Made by a program: the position numbers and the translations under genes
Shown: positions 1 through 9,607 of the stretch, in pieces
Layout of the letters: each line of letters opens with the position of its first letter
Position numbering within the stretch: position 1 is the first letter of the stretch
The notes under the pieces: generated by a model
Seen by the model: only the letters and a program-made list of their open reading frames with translations
Told to the model about the DNA's origin: nothing
The model's database searches: none
DNA from: Pseudomonas khavaziana
GTDB lineage: Bacteria; Pseudomonadota; Gammaproteobacteria; Pseudomonadales; Pseudomonadaceae
Reading direction: 5' to 3'
Assembly: GCF_019145205.1 (NCBI RefSeq)
Contig: NZ_JAHSTT010000004.1
Span: 467,407-531,406, forward strand
DNA length: 64,000 nt

Positions 1-140
1 TCCAGCGCTACTCGCTGCGGCTCTTCGACCTTGGCCGGCTCACTGCTGGCCGCAGGCTTTACCGGGGCCATTACAGCGCCAAGACTGGCCTGTGCCGTGC
101 TTGCGGGGTAAGACGGGTTCAGCTTGATGCTCATGTCCAT
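1..140 (-). CDS. flaG: FlaG family protein, N-terminal part (cut by window edge)
   Basis: The minus-strand reading frame opens at ATG 140, with GGAGG seven bases upstream, and runs off the left edge after 47 codons. The protein begins MDMSIKLNPSYPASTAQASL and continues with an Ala/Pro/Glu-rich stretch, as the poorly conserved N-terminus of FlaG does. FlaG genes lie directly downstream of fliC in Pseudomonas and affect flagellar filament length. The call rests mainly on position after fliC, because the conserved C-terminal domain lies outside the window. Confidence 0.7.
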   Translation of the reverse strand, partial: MDMSIKLNPSYPASTAQASLGAVMAPVKPAASSEPAKVEEPQRVAL

Positions 141-158
141 GTCACCACCTCCAAACTG

Positions 159-200
159 AAAAAACGGAAGGGCACGTCGTTAAACGCACCCTCCCGTTAT
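159..200 (-). terminator. fliC rho-independent terminator
   Basis: Read on the minus strand, 17 bases after the fliC stop, an imperfect GC-rich hairpin (arms around 187-200 and 165-177) is followed by a run of six T. It separates fliC from flaG and could keep flagellin transcription far above that of the downstream gene. Confidence 0.65.
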
Positions 201-216
201 TTAACCGCTAGCGCTA

Positions 217-1935
217 TTACTGAAGCAGCTTCAGTACAGCGGATGGCAGTTGGTTGGCCTGGGACAGGATCGCAGTGGAAGCCTGTTGCAGGGTTTGTTG
301 CTTGGTCAGTTCAGCGGCTTCAGAAGCGAAGTCAGCGTCTTCTACGCGGCCTTTGGCAGCGGAGGAGTTCTGCGAAATGCTCTGCAGGTTGGCCACGGTG
401 CTGGCGAAGCGGTTTTGTACGGCACCCAGCTGCGAACGCTGACTATCGATCTGCTGCATGGCGTCGTCCAGAGCCTGGATGGCCTGCTGCGAAGAAGCGG
501 CAGTCAGGATGCTCAGGTCGGAAACGCTGGTTTCCATGGTAACGGCGGCTTTAGTACCGGCGCCAGCAACGGTAGTCAGACCCAGTGCAGCCAGGCCGGT
601 ACCGGCGCTGCCGTCTTTGATGGTGATGTCTTTGTCAGCGAACAGGTTCAGGGTGCCGTCAGCGTTTTTGCTGGCTTGAACACCAGTGCTGGCGCTGTTG
701 ATCGAAGAAACGATCGCGTCAGCGGTGTCACCCTTCTTGAACTTGACTTCAACGCCGTTCACATCGATGGAGGTGTCAGCGGTCAGCTTAGCTTGGGAGG
801 TACCCGCAGAGAGACCAAGTTGCGACAGCGAACCGCTATTGGTGTTCGCAAGTTTGATGTCCTTACCTTCACCGGAGGTCAAAATTACACGGCCTTCCTT
901 GAATTCTGCTTTGGCACCAGCGCCAGCCTCTGCTTTAACCAAGTTCAGAACTTCGTCAATTGTATTCGCATCAGTCCAAGCCACAGCATTACCATTGACG
1001 GTAATAGCGCCGGCGGAGCCCAGTACAGTGGAGCCGGTAATCGCTACTGCTGCAACAGGCGTTGCGGAACTGGTCAAACCAAGCTTAGCGGCGCTGCCCG
1101 CGACCGCATCCTCAACGGTGATGGCGGACTTCGAAGTAAGGGTCAATTCACCACTAGTCGCATCAGCCTTAGCTGTAACGCCTGTGAGAGCAGTTTGCTT
1201 GTTGATCTCTGTTGCAGCAGCTGTACCCGCGGCTAAAGCCGTGGCAGCCGTAGCAGTCAGCGAAATTACTACACCGTTAATGCTGATCTTATCGGTGTTT
1301 GCAGTACCCGCCGCCGTAGGCGTACCGGTTACGGTAGCTTTCGTACCGCCGATGTTGGTACCAGTAGCAGTAGCAGCCAAACCTGTCATCGCTGCGCCAT
1401 CTACTGCAGCTTCTTTGTAGTTACCCTTCAGCGCAGTCGAGCTGATATCAGTCATGCCGAACGAGATAGTCTCGTTAGCGTTGGCACCGATCTGGAAGGC
1501 TACGTTGCTGAACGAGCCGTCCAGCAGGTTACGACCACCGAAGGTGGTGGTGCTGGCGATACGGTTCAGCTCGCCCACTTTAGCGGTGAATTCCTGCTGC
1601 AGGGAAACACGGTCAGCGTCGCTTTTATCACCGTTGGCCGCTTGCAGGGCGAGTTCACGCAGACGCTGCAGGGTGTTGGTGGATTCTTGCATCGCGCCTT
1701 CAGCGGTCTGGGCAATCGAAACGCCGTTGTTGGCGTTGGCGATGGCAACGTTCAGGCCTTTGACCTGGTTGTTCAGACGGTTGGCGATCTGCATGCCGGC
1801 AGCGTCGTCTTTGGCGCTGTTGATTTTCAGGCCGGACGACAGGCGGTTCATCGACTGGCTCAAAGCATCGGACGCTTTGTTCAGGTTCTTCTGGACGCCC
1901 AGGGAGGTGATGTTGGTGTTTACGGACATTGCCAT
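217..1935 (-). CDS. fliC: Flagellin
   Basis: Structural subunit of the flagellar filament, 572 aa, exported through the flagellar type III apparatus. The N-terminal D0/D1 region (about residues 1-140, starting [19 protein letters not shown]) and the C-terminal D1/D0 region (about 480-572, ending [15 protein letters not shown]) are the typical coiled-coil ends. Between them is a long Ala/Thr/Gly-rich variable domain of about 330 residues, which makes this a large flagellin. ATG 1935 is preceded by GAGGA and the gene sits behind a strong FliA promoter. The exposed Ser/Thr-rich centre is the usual place for glycosylation, and a possible modification gene lies just upstream. Confidence 0.97.
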   Translation of the reverse strand: MAMSVNTNITSLGVQKNLNKASDALSQSMNRLSSGLKINSAKDDAAGMQIANRLNNQVKGLNVAIANANNGVSIAQTAEGAMQESTNTLQRLRELALQAANGDKSDADRVSLQQEFTAKVGELNRIASTTTFGGRNLLDGSFSNVAFQIGANANETISFGMTDISSTALKGNYKEAAVDGAAMTGLAATATGTNIGGTKATVTGTPTAAGTANTDKISINGVVISLTATAATALAAGTAAATEINKQTALTGVTAKADATSGELTLTSKSAITVEDAVAGSAAKLGLTSSATPVAAVAITGSTVLGSAGAITVNGNAVAWTDANTIDEVLNLVKAEAGAGAKAEFKEGRVILTSGEGKDIKLANTNSGSLSQLGLSAGTSQAKLTADTSIDVNGVEVKFKKGDTADAIVSSINSASTGVQASKNADGTLNLFADKDITIKDGSAGTGLAALGLTTVAGAGTKAAVTMETSVSDLSILTAASSQQAIQALDDAMQQIDSQRSQLGAVQNRFASTVANLQSISQNSSAAKGRVEDADFASEAAELTKQQTLQQASTAILSQANQLPSAVLKLLQ

Positions 1936-2015
1936 GACGAAATCCTCGTTGGTTGGATACTGCGGCTTCCGGCCCTGGCGACCGCCGGGTGTGGCCTAGA
2001 GAACCTACGTAATAG

Positions 2016-2042
2016 TTATCGTCGTAGTAGCCGGTTGCTTGA
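2016..2042 (-). promoter_or_regulatory. FliA (sigma-28) promoter of fliC
   Basis: On the minus strand the sequence reads TCAAGCAA, 11 bases, then GACGATAA. This matches the flagellar sigma-28 consensus (TAAAGTTT-N11-GCCGATAA) in both boxes and exactly in spacing. It lies 80 bases upstream of the fliC start, giving a long leader. Confidence 0.85.
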
Positions 2043-2167
2043 GGATTTTTTTGATTTTTTTTAGTAGCCCAGTGCCAGCCCTTGTATTTCAAGGCCTTAT
2101 AGAGGCGTGAAACGCCAGTAATCACGGGTTACTGGCGTCAAAACTTCGCCTTCAAGACAGCCCCCTT

Positions 2168-2265
2168 GTAGGAGCGAGCTTGCTCGCGAAGATCGTTAAC
2201 GATGACGCGGGCATTCAGGATGCACGCGGCGGTCTCAGGTTCTTCGCGAGCAAGCTCGCTCCTAC
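2168..2265. repeat. REP pair (GTAGGAG family) between fliC and the KAS III-like gene
   Basis: Two inverted copies of the GTAGGAGCGAGCTTGCTCGC palindrome face each other across about 50 bases, a REPIN-like arrangement. It fills most of the 399-bp gap between fliC and the upstream gene, outside the FliA promoter and next to a terminator. Confidence 0.85.
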
Positions 2266-2278
2266 AGGGGTGGGGCAC

Positions 2279-2320
2279 AAAAAAACGCCGATGATCGTGC
2301 GATCATCGACGTTTTTTGTG
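2279..2320 (-). terminator. Terminator of the KAS III-like gene
   Basis: A strong hairpin (AACGTCGATGATCG / CGATCATCGGCGTT on the minus strand) is flanked by A runs on one side and T runs on the other. It is placed directly after the stop of the minus-strand gene at 2335 and isolates that gene from fliC. Confidence 0.8.
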
Positions 2321-2334
2321 AAGCGGTTAAAGCA

Positions 2335-3264
2335 TCACGGACGATAGAGAATCGCCGAGCCCCACGACAGGCCCACACCAAAACCACTGATCGCCACACG
2401 CTTCCAGGTGGCGTCCATCACGTGCTTTTCCAGCAGCAACGGAATGCTCGACGACACGGTGTTACCGGTCTCGACCATGTCCTTGATGAACTTGTCCACC
2501 GGCGCTTCTTCAAAGCGGCGTGCCACGGCGTCGACGATGGCCGCACTGCCTTGGTGGATACAGAAGGCATCGATGTCATCGGCCTTGAGGTCCGACTCGG
2601 CGAGCAGCTCGTGCAAGTGCGCCGGCACCTTGAGCAAAGCGAAGTTGAACACCTGGCGGCCATTCATGAAGAACACGCCATCACTGACCTTCAGGTGCGG
2701 CGCGCCGGAGCCGTCGGTGCCGAACTTGGATTTGCCCAGCAACCAGGGTGCATCTTCGCCCATCCAGGTGGCGGTGGCGGCATCGCCGAACAGCATGGTG
2801 GTGTTGCGGTCTTCCGGATCAACGATCTTCGAATACGGGTCGGCGGTGATCAGCAGGCCGTTTTTCAGGCCGGCGGCTTCCATGAAGCCCTTCATCGCAT
2901 AGATGCCATAGACGTAGCCGGAGCAGCCCAGGGAGATATCGAAGGCTGCCACGTGGGTCGGCAGACCCAGTTTGTCCTGGACGATGGCTGCGGTGTGAGG
3001 CAAGCCCTCTTCATCGCCGTTCTGGGTGACGACGATCAGCGCGTCGATGGATTCGCGCTTCAACGCCGGGTTGTTGGCAAATAAAGCGTTGACCGCTTCG
3101 ACACACAGGTCGGACGTCTCCTGTGCCGCTTCCTTGCGCGGCAGGAACGCCGAACCGATCTTGCCGATGATGAACTCTTCATCCTTGGCGAATTTGGCAC
3201 CCTGGGCGTAGTTATCGATCCCGTCTGCCGGCACGTAACTGGCGATGCTTTTTATGCCAATCAT
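2335..3264 (-). CDS. 3-oxoacyl-ACP synthase III (KAS III/FabH-like), flagellar-locus paralog
   Basis: 309-aa thiolase-fold condensing enzyme. The Cys-His-Asn triad is visible: Cys114 in SLGCSGYVYG, His237 in CIHQGS and Asn268 in TGNTVSSSIP. The closing GFGVGLSWGS loop is also typical. FabH enzymes condense acyl-CoA with malonyl-ACP. Here the gene sits between flgL and fliC rather than in a fatty-acid operon. Pseudomonads often carry flagellin-glycosylation genes at this spot, and in P. syringae a KAS III-like gene belongs to that island, so a role in making an acylated flagellin sugar is plausible but inferred. No glycosyltransferase is present in the window. Confidence 0.88.
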   Translation of the reverse strand: MIGIKSIASYVPADGIDNYAQGAKFAKDEEFIIGKIGSAFLPRKEAAQETSDLCVEAVNALFANNPALKRESIDALIVVTQNGDEEGLPHTAAIVQDKLGLPTHVAAFDISLGCSGYVYGIYAMKGFMEAAGLKNGLLITADPYSKIVDPEDRNTTMLFGDAATATWMGEDAPWLLGKSKFGTDGSGAPHLKVSDGVFFMNGRQVFNFALLKVPAHLHELLAESDLKADDIDAFCIHQGSAAIVDAVARRFEEAPVDKFIKDMVETGNTVSSSIPLLLEKHVMDATWKRVAISGFGVGLSWGSAILYRP

Positions 3265-3495
3265 TATGGCTTCCCAATACTAAATAGCTGGAGAACACCC
3301 CTCGGGCTACGCCGGGAGTGCTGACAATAAAGGGGATAACCCCATGAAAATCTCGCTGAAAGCCGCCGCGCAAGGACCCTGCGACGACTTATCCTTTTCA
3401 CACGATACAGTGAAGATGCGCTTTATGACTCACAGGTCACTCAATTTTGTGTGCTTTGTGCAAAACCTTTCGACAATTAAACCCCATAAACGACA

Positions 3496-3535
3496 ACGGC
3501 CCGCCCTGTTTCCAGAGTAGGCCGCTTGACTAAAA
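3496..3535 (-). terminator. Probable terminator of the flgF-flgL operon
   Basis: Just after the flgL stop, the minus strand shows an imperfect GC-rich hairpin (CGGCC..CTCTG, GAAA loop, CAGGG..GGCCG) followed by a T-rich stretch. The stem has mismatches, so the call is moderate. Confidence 0.5.
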
Positions 3536-3540
3536 GCCGT

Positions 3541-5151
3541 TTACATCTTGTTGAACAGGCTCAACTGCGAGATTTTCACAAAGGCCAGCTGCGAGGCCTG
3601 CAACATGGTCTGCTGCAAGCTCAGGTTGATGGCCGCTTCGGCGAAGTCGACGTTGCCCAAGGCATTCATGGTGGTGGTATTGGCCAGGTCCAGGCTGACG
3701 TTTTCCTTGGACTGAATGTCCAGGCCATTGAGGCGCGCACCCAGGGAGCCGCGCGCCTGGTCGATCTGGCTGTAGGCATTGGTCAGGTTGCCAATGGACT
3801 TGGCCACCACATCCTTGAGTTCCTTCTGCGCCGCCGGATTGCCGTCTGACGGCGTTTCCAGGATTTTGCGCAAATGGCTCAGGGTGTCGAGGACGTTTTC
3901 GTTCTTGTTGCTGGTGGCGCCGATCGAAAACTGGTCGCCGGCGGCTGGAGCTGGCGCGGTGGTGACATCGAAGGTCACCCCTGCCGCCGTGATCGAGGTT
4001 GCACCGGCCGCCAGGGTACCGCTGGCGATGGATTGGCTGTCTGCCGTATAAGGCTGCGCGTACAGGTCATAAGCGCCGGCCGCACCGAACTTGACGATGA
4101 CACCGGAGTTGGGAAAGGTACTGGCGTAGGCCGCCGGATCGCTCACCGTGCCGCCACTCAGTTGTGCAGTGGAGGGGTTACTCGGGGTGCGCGATACGCT
4201 GAAGGTGTCCGGCTTGACCGACAGGCTGAACTCCCGATCCTTGACAATGGCGTCCGCTGGCGCGCCGGGCAGTATGTCCTTGCCCAGCGCGTCCTTGCCC
4301 AGGTTCAAGCCAATGTCGAACTTGACCCCGCGCAGCTTGATACTCGATCCGCCTTCCTTGGTGGCATCGAAAGTGCCGTTGCCCGGAATCTCAGAGGTAA
4401 TGTCTTTGCCGGCATTGTCGGTTACTACATATTGGGTGCTGCTGGTGAACGTCAGCTTATACGGCTGGCCATCCGAAAAGCTGCTGTCGTAGTTGGAGTT
4501 AGCCGCAATCAGGCCAGCCGATACCGTGACCTTCCCATCATCGACCGCTGGCGGCACAAGGATAGGTGCTGTTTGCGTACGGCCAGTGTTCGCCGAGCTT
4601 TCCAGCATGCTTTTGGCGGTATTGCCCATGGCTACCGACAGGTTCTCCGCAACCTTCAGGCTCAACGGCGTGTCATCGCCCTGGTAGCTGTAGGTGCCAT
4701 CATTGTTACGGGCGTAGGGAGGCGTGTCGGTCTTGCTCCCGGAGAACATGTAATTACCACTGGCGTCCTTGGTATTGAGCAAGCCCAGGACCTGGTCTTC
4801 AATGGCGCCGATCTCCGCGGCGGTCGATTTACGATCCGCGTCACTGATGCCGACGTTACCCGCTTTGAGCGCCAACTCGCTGGCCCTCTGAATCGCGATA
4901 TTGATATTTTCCAGCACGCTTTCCTGGGTGGTCAGCGAGTTTTTCAGGGTGTCGATGTTGCCATTGAACTGCCCCAGCATGTCTTTCTGCTGCTGCAGCA
5001 TCAGCAAACGCGCCGCCGCTACCGGATCATCCGCGGCGGTTTGCACACGAACACCGGTGCTGGCCTGGTCCTGGGCCTTGACCACACTGGAATAGTTGTT
5101 CTGATACTTGGCAGAGCTGGTCTCGAAATACTGCTGTGTAGAAATACGCAT
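3541..5151 (-). CDS. flgL: Flagellar hook-associated protein 3 (hook-filament junction)
   Basis: 536-aa FlgL, one of the two junction proteins between hook and filament. The N-terminus (MRISTQQYFETSSAKYQNNY) and the C-terminal helical segment (ALGNVDFAEAAINLSLQQTMLQASQLAFVKIS) have the flagellin-like D0/D1 pattern. An AAGGAGG ribosome site sits just before ATG 5151. It is long for FlgL because of a roughly 250-residue Thr/Ser/Gly-rich central insertion. It follows flgK with a 14-base gap and is the last gene of the flgF operon. Confidence 0.95.
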   Translation of the reverse strand: MRISTQQYFETSSAKYQNNYSSVVKAQDQASTGVRVQTAADDPVAAARLLMLQQQKDMLGQFNGNIDTLKNSLTTQESVLENINIAIQRASELALKAGNVGISDADRKSTAAEIGAIEDQVLGLLNTKDASGNYMFSGSKTDTPPYARNNDGTYSYQGDDTPLSLKVAENLSVAMGNTAKSMLESSANTGRTQTAPILVPPAVDDGKVTVSAGLIAANSNYDSSFSDGQPYKLTFTSSTQYVVTDNAGKDITSEIPGNGTFDATKEGGSSIKLRGVKFDIGLNLGKDALGKDILPGAPADAIVKDREFSLSVKPDTFSVSRTPSNPSTAQLSGGTVSDPAAYASTFPNSGVIVKFGAAGAYDLYAQPYTADSQSIASGTLAAGATSITAAGVTFDVTTAPAPAAGDQFSIGATSNKNENVLDTLSHLRKILETPSDGNPAAQKELKDVVAKSIGNLTNAYSQIDQARGSLGARLNGLDIQSKENVSLDLANTTTMNALGNVDFAEAAINLSLQQTMLQASQLAFVKISQLSLFNKM

Positions 5152-5165
5152 CGTCCCAGCCTCCT

Positions 5166-7211
5166 TTAAAGGGCATTCATCAGTGTGGTGAAGGTTTCCT
5201 GCGCAGCCTTGATGATCTGCGACGACGCGGTGTAGTACTGCTGGAACTTGATCATGTCGCCCGCTTCGTCATCCAGGTTGACCCCGGACACCGAGTTGCG
5301 CGCTTCCTTGTTGGCGCTCAGCAAGGCGCCGGTGGCGGCGGTGTCGACTCCGGCCTGGCTGGCCTTGGCCCCTACTTGCGAGACCAGCTTGCTGTTGGCC
5401 CCCACCAGGCTGGTGCCGCCATTGCCATCGCCCATGCCGACGGTGGCCTTGGTTTGCAGGTTCAGCAGTTCCTGGGCGTTGCGGCCGTCGGACTTGCCGC
5501 CACTGTTGAAGGCGAAGGTGGTGCTGTCGCCTTCTGCCGGTGAGCCGTTAATGGTGGTATCGAACTTGAAGCTCTTGCCAGGGATAGCGGCACCGCTGGC
5601 GTCGCGCATCGGCACGTCCACGGTGATCTTGTTGCCCTGCCCCGGAATAATCGAGCCGGTGCTGATCGGGTTGCCCTTGGCATCGCTGATCGTGTAGGAC
5701 TGCGTACCATCGGCGGCCGGTTTGGCAAAGACCATTTTCACCGGCATCGAGTTTTCAATACCGGCGCGCAACTGTGCGGTGTCGGCGCCGCCATTGATAT
5801 CCAGCGGTACTGTCAGGGACGGCTGGGTGAACGTGCCCGTGCCACTATTGGTATTACTGCTGGTACCCGCCAACGGGCCGGCGAACGCCAGCTTGTTCGC
5901 ATCGGTGAGTGCCACGCCAATACCGCTGGCCCCGGTGGCGGTCGGGCTGACCTTGAAACTGTCGCCATAGGCCATCGTGCCCTTGCCATCCAGTGCCAGG
6001 GTAAAGCCGTCCATGGTCGGCGGCGGCGTAGAGGACATATCAAAAGTGCCCATGGCCTTGCCGTCCGAGCGCAGCACTGTGACCTTGTTGGGGTCGGTCT
6101 TGTCGTTGAAGCTCACGGTGTAGTCGAACGCGGACAACTTGCTGCTGTCCTTGATCGTCACATTCAGGTTGCTTGCCCCGGCACTGTTGCCCGATGCCCC
6201 CTGGCTGCGCGACGCAATGGCGACGGCACTGTTGATGTCTTTGAACAACGAAACGCCGAAGTCACCATTGAGGTCCAGGCCTTGGCCCAGTTGATTGTTG
6301 ATGGTGTCTGCGGTGGCTATGGCGATACGGCCCAGGTCGTTGATAGCCGGCATCAAGGCATCACTGCGATAACGCAACAGGCCGCCGATGCTGCCGCCAC
6401 TGATCACGCCACCCAGGTCCATGGGGGTGCCGTTGTTGTCCAACTGAATGGTGTACTGGCTGTTATCGGTTTTGCTCGGCACTGCAGAAATCGTATTGGA
6501 GATCCCGCCTTCTACCAGGGACTGGCCGGTGCCGGTGGTCACGCTGAACTGGCCGTTCTTCTCGGTGGCTGTTACGCCGATCAGCTCATTGAGCGAGCGT
6601 ACCGCCTCGTTACGCGAATCCAGCAGGTTGGCCGGCGCATTGCCCGACGCGCCTTGCACCTGGGTGATCTGCTTGTTGAGCGAGGCAATCGAGGCGGTCA
6701 ATTGATTGACCTGCTCACTCATGCTGCTCAGTTGGTTGTTGATGGTCTCTTTCTGCTGGGTCAACTGCGTCGAGATCGCGTTGAAACGACTGCTCAGGGT
6801 CTGGGCGTTGGTCACCAGCAGTTGCCGCGCAGACAGATCATTGGGGTTGGACGCCGCGGTCTGCAGGGTGGCGAAGAACGAACTGAGCACCGAGGACAAA
6901 CCGGTGGTCTTGTCCGACAACACTTTGTCGACGGCACCGACCTGATCCAGATATGCCTTGGCATCGTTGTTCAGGGCCGTGCTGTTCTGGTAGGCGGTGT
7001 CGAGGTATTCGTTGTACACCCGGCGCACGTCAGCCAGGGTGGTACCGGTGCCGATGAACACACCGCCGAACGGGTTCGACGCGTTGGTATTCTGCGTGGT
7101 CTGCTGACGCGAGTACCCTGGGGTATTAACGTTGGCGATGTTATTACTCAAGACCGACAGCGATCCTTGAGCGGCGTTGAGCCCTGACATCCCGATACTG
7201 AGCAAACTCAT
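5166..7211 (-). CDS. flgK: Flagellar hook-associated protein 1
   Basis: 681-aa FlgK, the junction protein adjacent to the hook. The N-terminal motif SLLSIGMSGLNAAQGSLSVL followed by SNNIANVNTPGYSRQ is diagnostic of the axial rod/hook/HAP family. The C-terminus (SGVNLDDEAGDMIKFQQYYT ... FTTLMNAL) carries the matching terminal helix. The central region is enlarged and Gly/Thr/Asp-rich. It lies 10 bases after flgJ in the same operon. Confidence 0.97.
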   Translation of the reverse strand: MSLLSIGMSGLNAAQGSLSVLSNNIANVNTPGYSRQQTTQNTNASNPFGGVFIGTGTTLADVRRVYNEYLDTAYQNSTALNNDAKAYLDQVGAVDKVLSDKTTGLSSVLSSFFATLQTAASNPNDLSARQLLVTNAQTLSSRFNAISTQLTQQKETINNQLSSMSEQVNQLTASIASLNKQITQVQGASGNAPANLLDSRNEAVRSLNELIGVTATEKNGQFSVTTGTGQSLVEGGISNTISAVPSKTDNSQYTIQLDNNGTPMDLGGVISGGSIGGLLRYRSDALMPAINDLGRIAIATADTINNQLGQGLDLNGDFGVSLFKDINSAVAIASRSQGASGNSAGASNLNVTIKDSSKLSAFDYTVSFNDKTDPNKVTVLRSDGKAMGTFDMSSTPPPTMDGFTLALDGKGTMAYGDSFKVSPTATGASGIGVALTDANKLAFAGPLAGTSSNTNSGTGTFTQPSLTVPLDINGGADTAQLRAGIENSMPVKMVFAKPAADGTQSYTISDAKGNPISTGSIIPGQGNKITVDVPMRDASGAAIPGKSFKFDTTINGSPAEGDSTTFAFNSGGKSDGRNAQELLNLQTKATVGMGDGNGGTSLVGANSKLVSQVGAKASQAGVDTAATGALLSANKEARNSVSGVNLDDEAGDMIKFQQYYTASSQIIKAAQETFTTLMNAL

Positions 7212-7221
7212 GGTTCAGACC

Positions 7222-8487
7222 TTATAAATGTGTGGTTGCGCCAGCGGCAGCGTAGTTCTGGTAACTGTTCATATTTTTTGCGATCTGCGAAATCTTGCTG
7301 GCGTAAGCCGGATCGGTTGCATAACCGGCTTTTTGCAACTCGCGTACAAACTGTTCCGGGTTATCGGCTGATTTCACAACTTCTTTATAGCGATCATGGC
7401 TTTGCAGCAGAGTCACGAGGTCGTGGAAGCTGTCCTGGTAGGAGCTGTAGGAACGGAACTGCGCCGTTTCCTTGACCATCGCGCCATCGCGGAACTCGCT
7501 GGTGATCGCACGGGCCTGGCCGCCCTGCCAACTCTGGCCGGCCTTGATGCCGAACAGGTTGTGGCTGCTGCTGCCGTCCTCGGCGCGCATCACCGATTTG
7601 CCCCAGCCGGTTTCCAGTGCGGCCTGGGCCACCAGGTACTTGGGATCGATACCGATACGCGCGGCGGCCGCCTTGGCCATCGGCAGCATGGTGGCGACGA
7701 ATTCGTCCTGGGAGCTGAAGGCTTTTTTCGCCGGCGCCAGCGGTGGCTGGGCAATGGCGCGGCCATAGACCTGCATTTGTCCGCTTGGCACGGCAAAGCT
7801 GCGGGCGGCGCTGCTGACCACATTGTCGTCGGCGGCACTGTTGCGCAGGGGCGCGCTTTTGGCTTCGGCAGTGACCGGGGCGCTCGGCACGATGCCCGCC
7901 AGCAGGCGGTCGGCCAGTTTGCTTGGCAAGGCGATACGGCGCTGGTTCATCAGCTCCATGTCGTTGGTGTGCGCACTGGTGCCCTCAGGAACCGCCACGC
8001 GATACGCCCACAAAGGCCGCTGACCATTGGAGCGGCCCAGCGGCCCGTCGGCCTGGGTACCGGCGCCAATCTCGGTCGGCACATCGACTTTCTTCACCGG
8101 CACATCCGCTGCCGGGCCTTGCAAGGTGGCGGCCTGGGCCTGCACCGGCTTGTTCTTCTGCATCTGGCGCATCAGCACGTCGGCCAGGCCGATACCGCCG
8201 CCTTCGCGGGACATCGAGACCGCCAACTGCTGGTCGTACATTTCCTGATACTGCTTGGCCGCCGGGGTGTTCAGCGGGTTGTCCTTGCCCAGGGCGTCGG
8301 TGGCCGAGCGCATGGACTTGAGCATCTCATTGAGGAACAGCGACTCGAACTCCTGCGCCACCTTGCGCATATTGCCTTCGCTGTTCTTGTCGGCGCCGAC
8401 TTTGAGCTGGTTAAGCCGGTTCAAGTCGGAGTAAGACCCCGAGTCCGCCGTGCTGCTGATGCCGCTTTTGCGCATATCCATGGCCAT
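7222..8487 (-). CDS. flgJ: Flagellar rod assembly protein / peptidoglycan hydrolase
   Basis: 421-aa two-domain FlgJ. Residues of about 35-110 form the rod-binding domain (EFESLFLNEMLKSMR ... GIGLADVLMRQM). Residues of about 255-415 form the glucosaminidase-type muramidase domain, with the likely catalytic Glu in VAQAALETGWGKS. A variable linker of about 140 residues joins them. FlgJ cuts the peptidoglycan layer so that the rod can pass. The gene starts four bases after the flgI stop; ATG 8481 is an alternative start. Confidence 0.96.
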   Translation of the reverse strand: MAMDMRKSGISSTADSGSYSDLNRLNQLKVGADKNSEGNMRKVAQEFESLFLNEMLKSMRSATDALGKDNPLNTPAAKQYQEMYDQQLAVSMSREGGGIGLADVLMRQMQKNKPVQAQAATLQGPAADVPVKKVDVPTEIGAGTQADGPLGRSNGQRPLWAYRVAVPEGTSAHTNDMELMNQRRIALPSKLADRLLAGIVPSAPVTAEAKSAPLRNSAADDNVVSSAARSFAVPSGQMQVYGRAIAQPPLAPAKKAFSSQDEFVATMLPMAKAAAARIGIDPKYLVAQAALETGWGKSVMRAEDGSSSHNLFGIKAGQSWQGGQARAITSEFRDGAMVKETAQFRSYSSYQDSFHDLVTLLQSHDRYKEVVKSADNPEQFVRELQKAGYATDPAYASKISQIAKNMNSYQNYAAAGATTHL

Positions 8488-8491
8488 GGCC

Positions 8492-9607
8492 TCAGATCAC
8501 AATGAGGTCGGCTTGCAAGGCGCCGGCCTGTTTCAAAGCTTCAAGGATCGCCATCAAGTCACCGGGCGCTGCGCCCACCTGGTTCACCGCGCGGACAATC
8601 TCGTCCAGGGTGGTGCCGGGGCCGAACTTGAACATCGGCTTGGCTTCTTGCTGGGCGTTGACCCGCGAACGCGGGACCACGGCGGTCTGGCCGTTGGACA
8701 GCGGCCCCGGCTGGCTGACGATCGGGTCTTCGGTGATGGTCACCGTCAGGCTGCCGTGGGTCACCGCTGCCGGCGAAACCTTGACGTTCTGACCGATCAC
8801 GATAGTGCCGGTACGCGAATTGATAATGACTTTTGCCACGGCCTGGCCGGGGTCGACCTCAAGGTTTTCCAGGATCGACAGGTAGTCCACGCGCTGGCTT
8901 GGGTCCAGCGGCGCGGTGACGCGGATCGAGCCGCCGTCGATGGCCTGGGCTACACCAGGGCCAAGCATATCGTTGATCTTGTCGACCACGCGCTTGGCGG
9001 TGGTGAAGTCGGAACGGTTGAGGTTCAGGGTCAGGCTGTTGCCCTGATTGAAACCGCTCGGCACGGTGCGTTCAACCGTGGCGCCACCAGGGATACGCCC
9101 CGCCGACGGTACGTTGACGGTGATCTTCGAGCCGTCGCGGCCTTCAGCGTCAAACCCGCCCACCACCAGGTTGCCCTGGGCGATGGCGTAGACGTTGCCG
9201 TCGATACCTTTGAGCGGCGTCATCAGCAAGGTGCCGCCGCGCAGGCTCTTGGAGTTACCCATGGACGAAACGGTGATGTCCACCACCTGGCCCGGCTTGG
9301 CGAACGGCGGCAAATCGGCGCTGATCGACACGGCGGCGACGTTCTTCAACTGGACGTTGCCCGAGCCTGGCGGCACCTTGATGCCGAACTGCGAGAGCAT
9401 GTTGTTGAAGGTCTGCAGGGTGAACGGCGTCTGGGTGGTCTGGTCACCCGTGCCGTTAAGCCCCACCACCAGGCCATAGCCGATCAACTGGTTGGAGCGC
9501 ACGCCGGAAATACTGGCGATGTCCTTCAGGCGTTCGGCCTGGGCCACAGCGCTTAAGGCCAGCAAGAGTGCCGTCGCCATCAGCTGTTTGAAGTTCAAAG
9601 TGGCCAC
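8492..9607 (-). CDS. flgI: Flagellar P-ring protein
   Basis: FlgI forms the periplasmic P ring around the rod. It has a Sec signal peptide (hydrophobic [16 protein letters not shown]) followed by the conserved [20 protein letters not shown] and [13 protein letters not shown]. There is no ATG at the N-terminus. The frame can begin at GTG 9607, directly after the flgH stop, or at TTG 9598. The TTG has AGGTGG five bases upstream and gives a signal peptide starting MNFKQL, so it may be the true start. Confidence 0.96.
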   Translation of the reverse strand: MATLNFKQLMATALLLALSAVAQAERLKDIASISGVRSNQLIGYGLVVGLNGTGDQTTQTPFTLQTFNNMLSQFGIKVPPGSGNVQLKNVAAVSISADLPPFAKPGQVVDITVSSMGNSKSLRGGTLLMTPLKGIDGNVYAIAQGNLVVGGFDAEGRDGSKITVNVPSAGRIPGGATVERTVPSGFNQGNSLTLNLNRSDFTTAKRVVDKINDMLGPGVAQAIDGGSIRVTAPLDPSQRVDYLSILENLEVDPGQAVAKVIINSRTGTIVIGQNVKVSPAAVTHGSLTVTITEDPIVSQPGPLSNGQTAVVPRSRVNAQQEAKPMFKFGPGTTLDEIVRAVNQVGAAPGDLMAILEALKQAGALQADLIVI

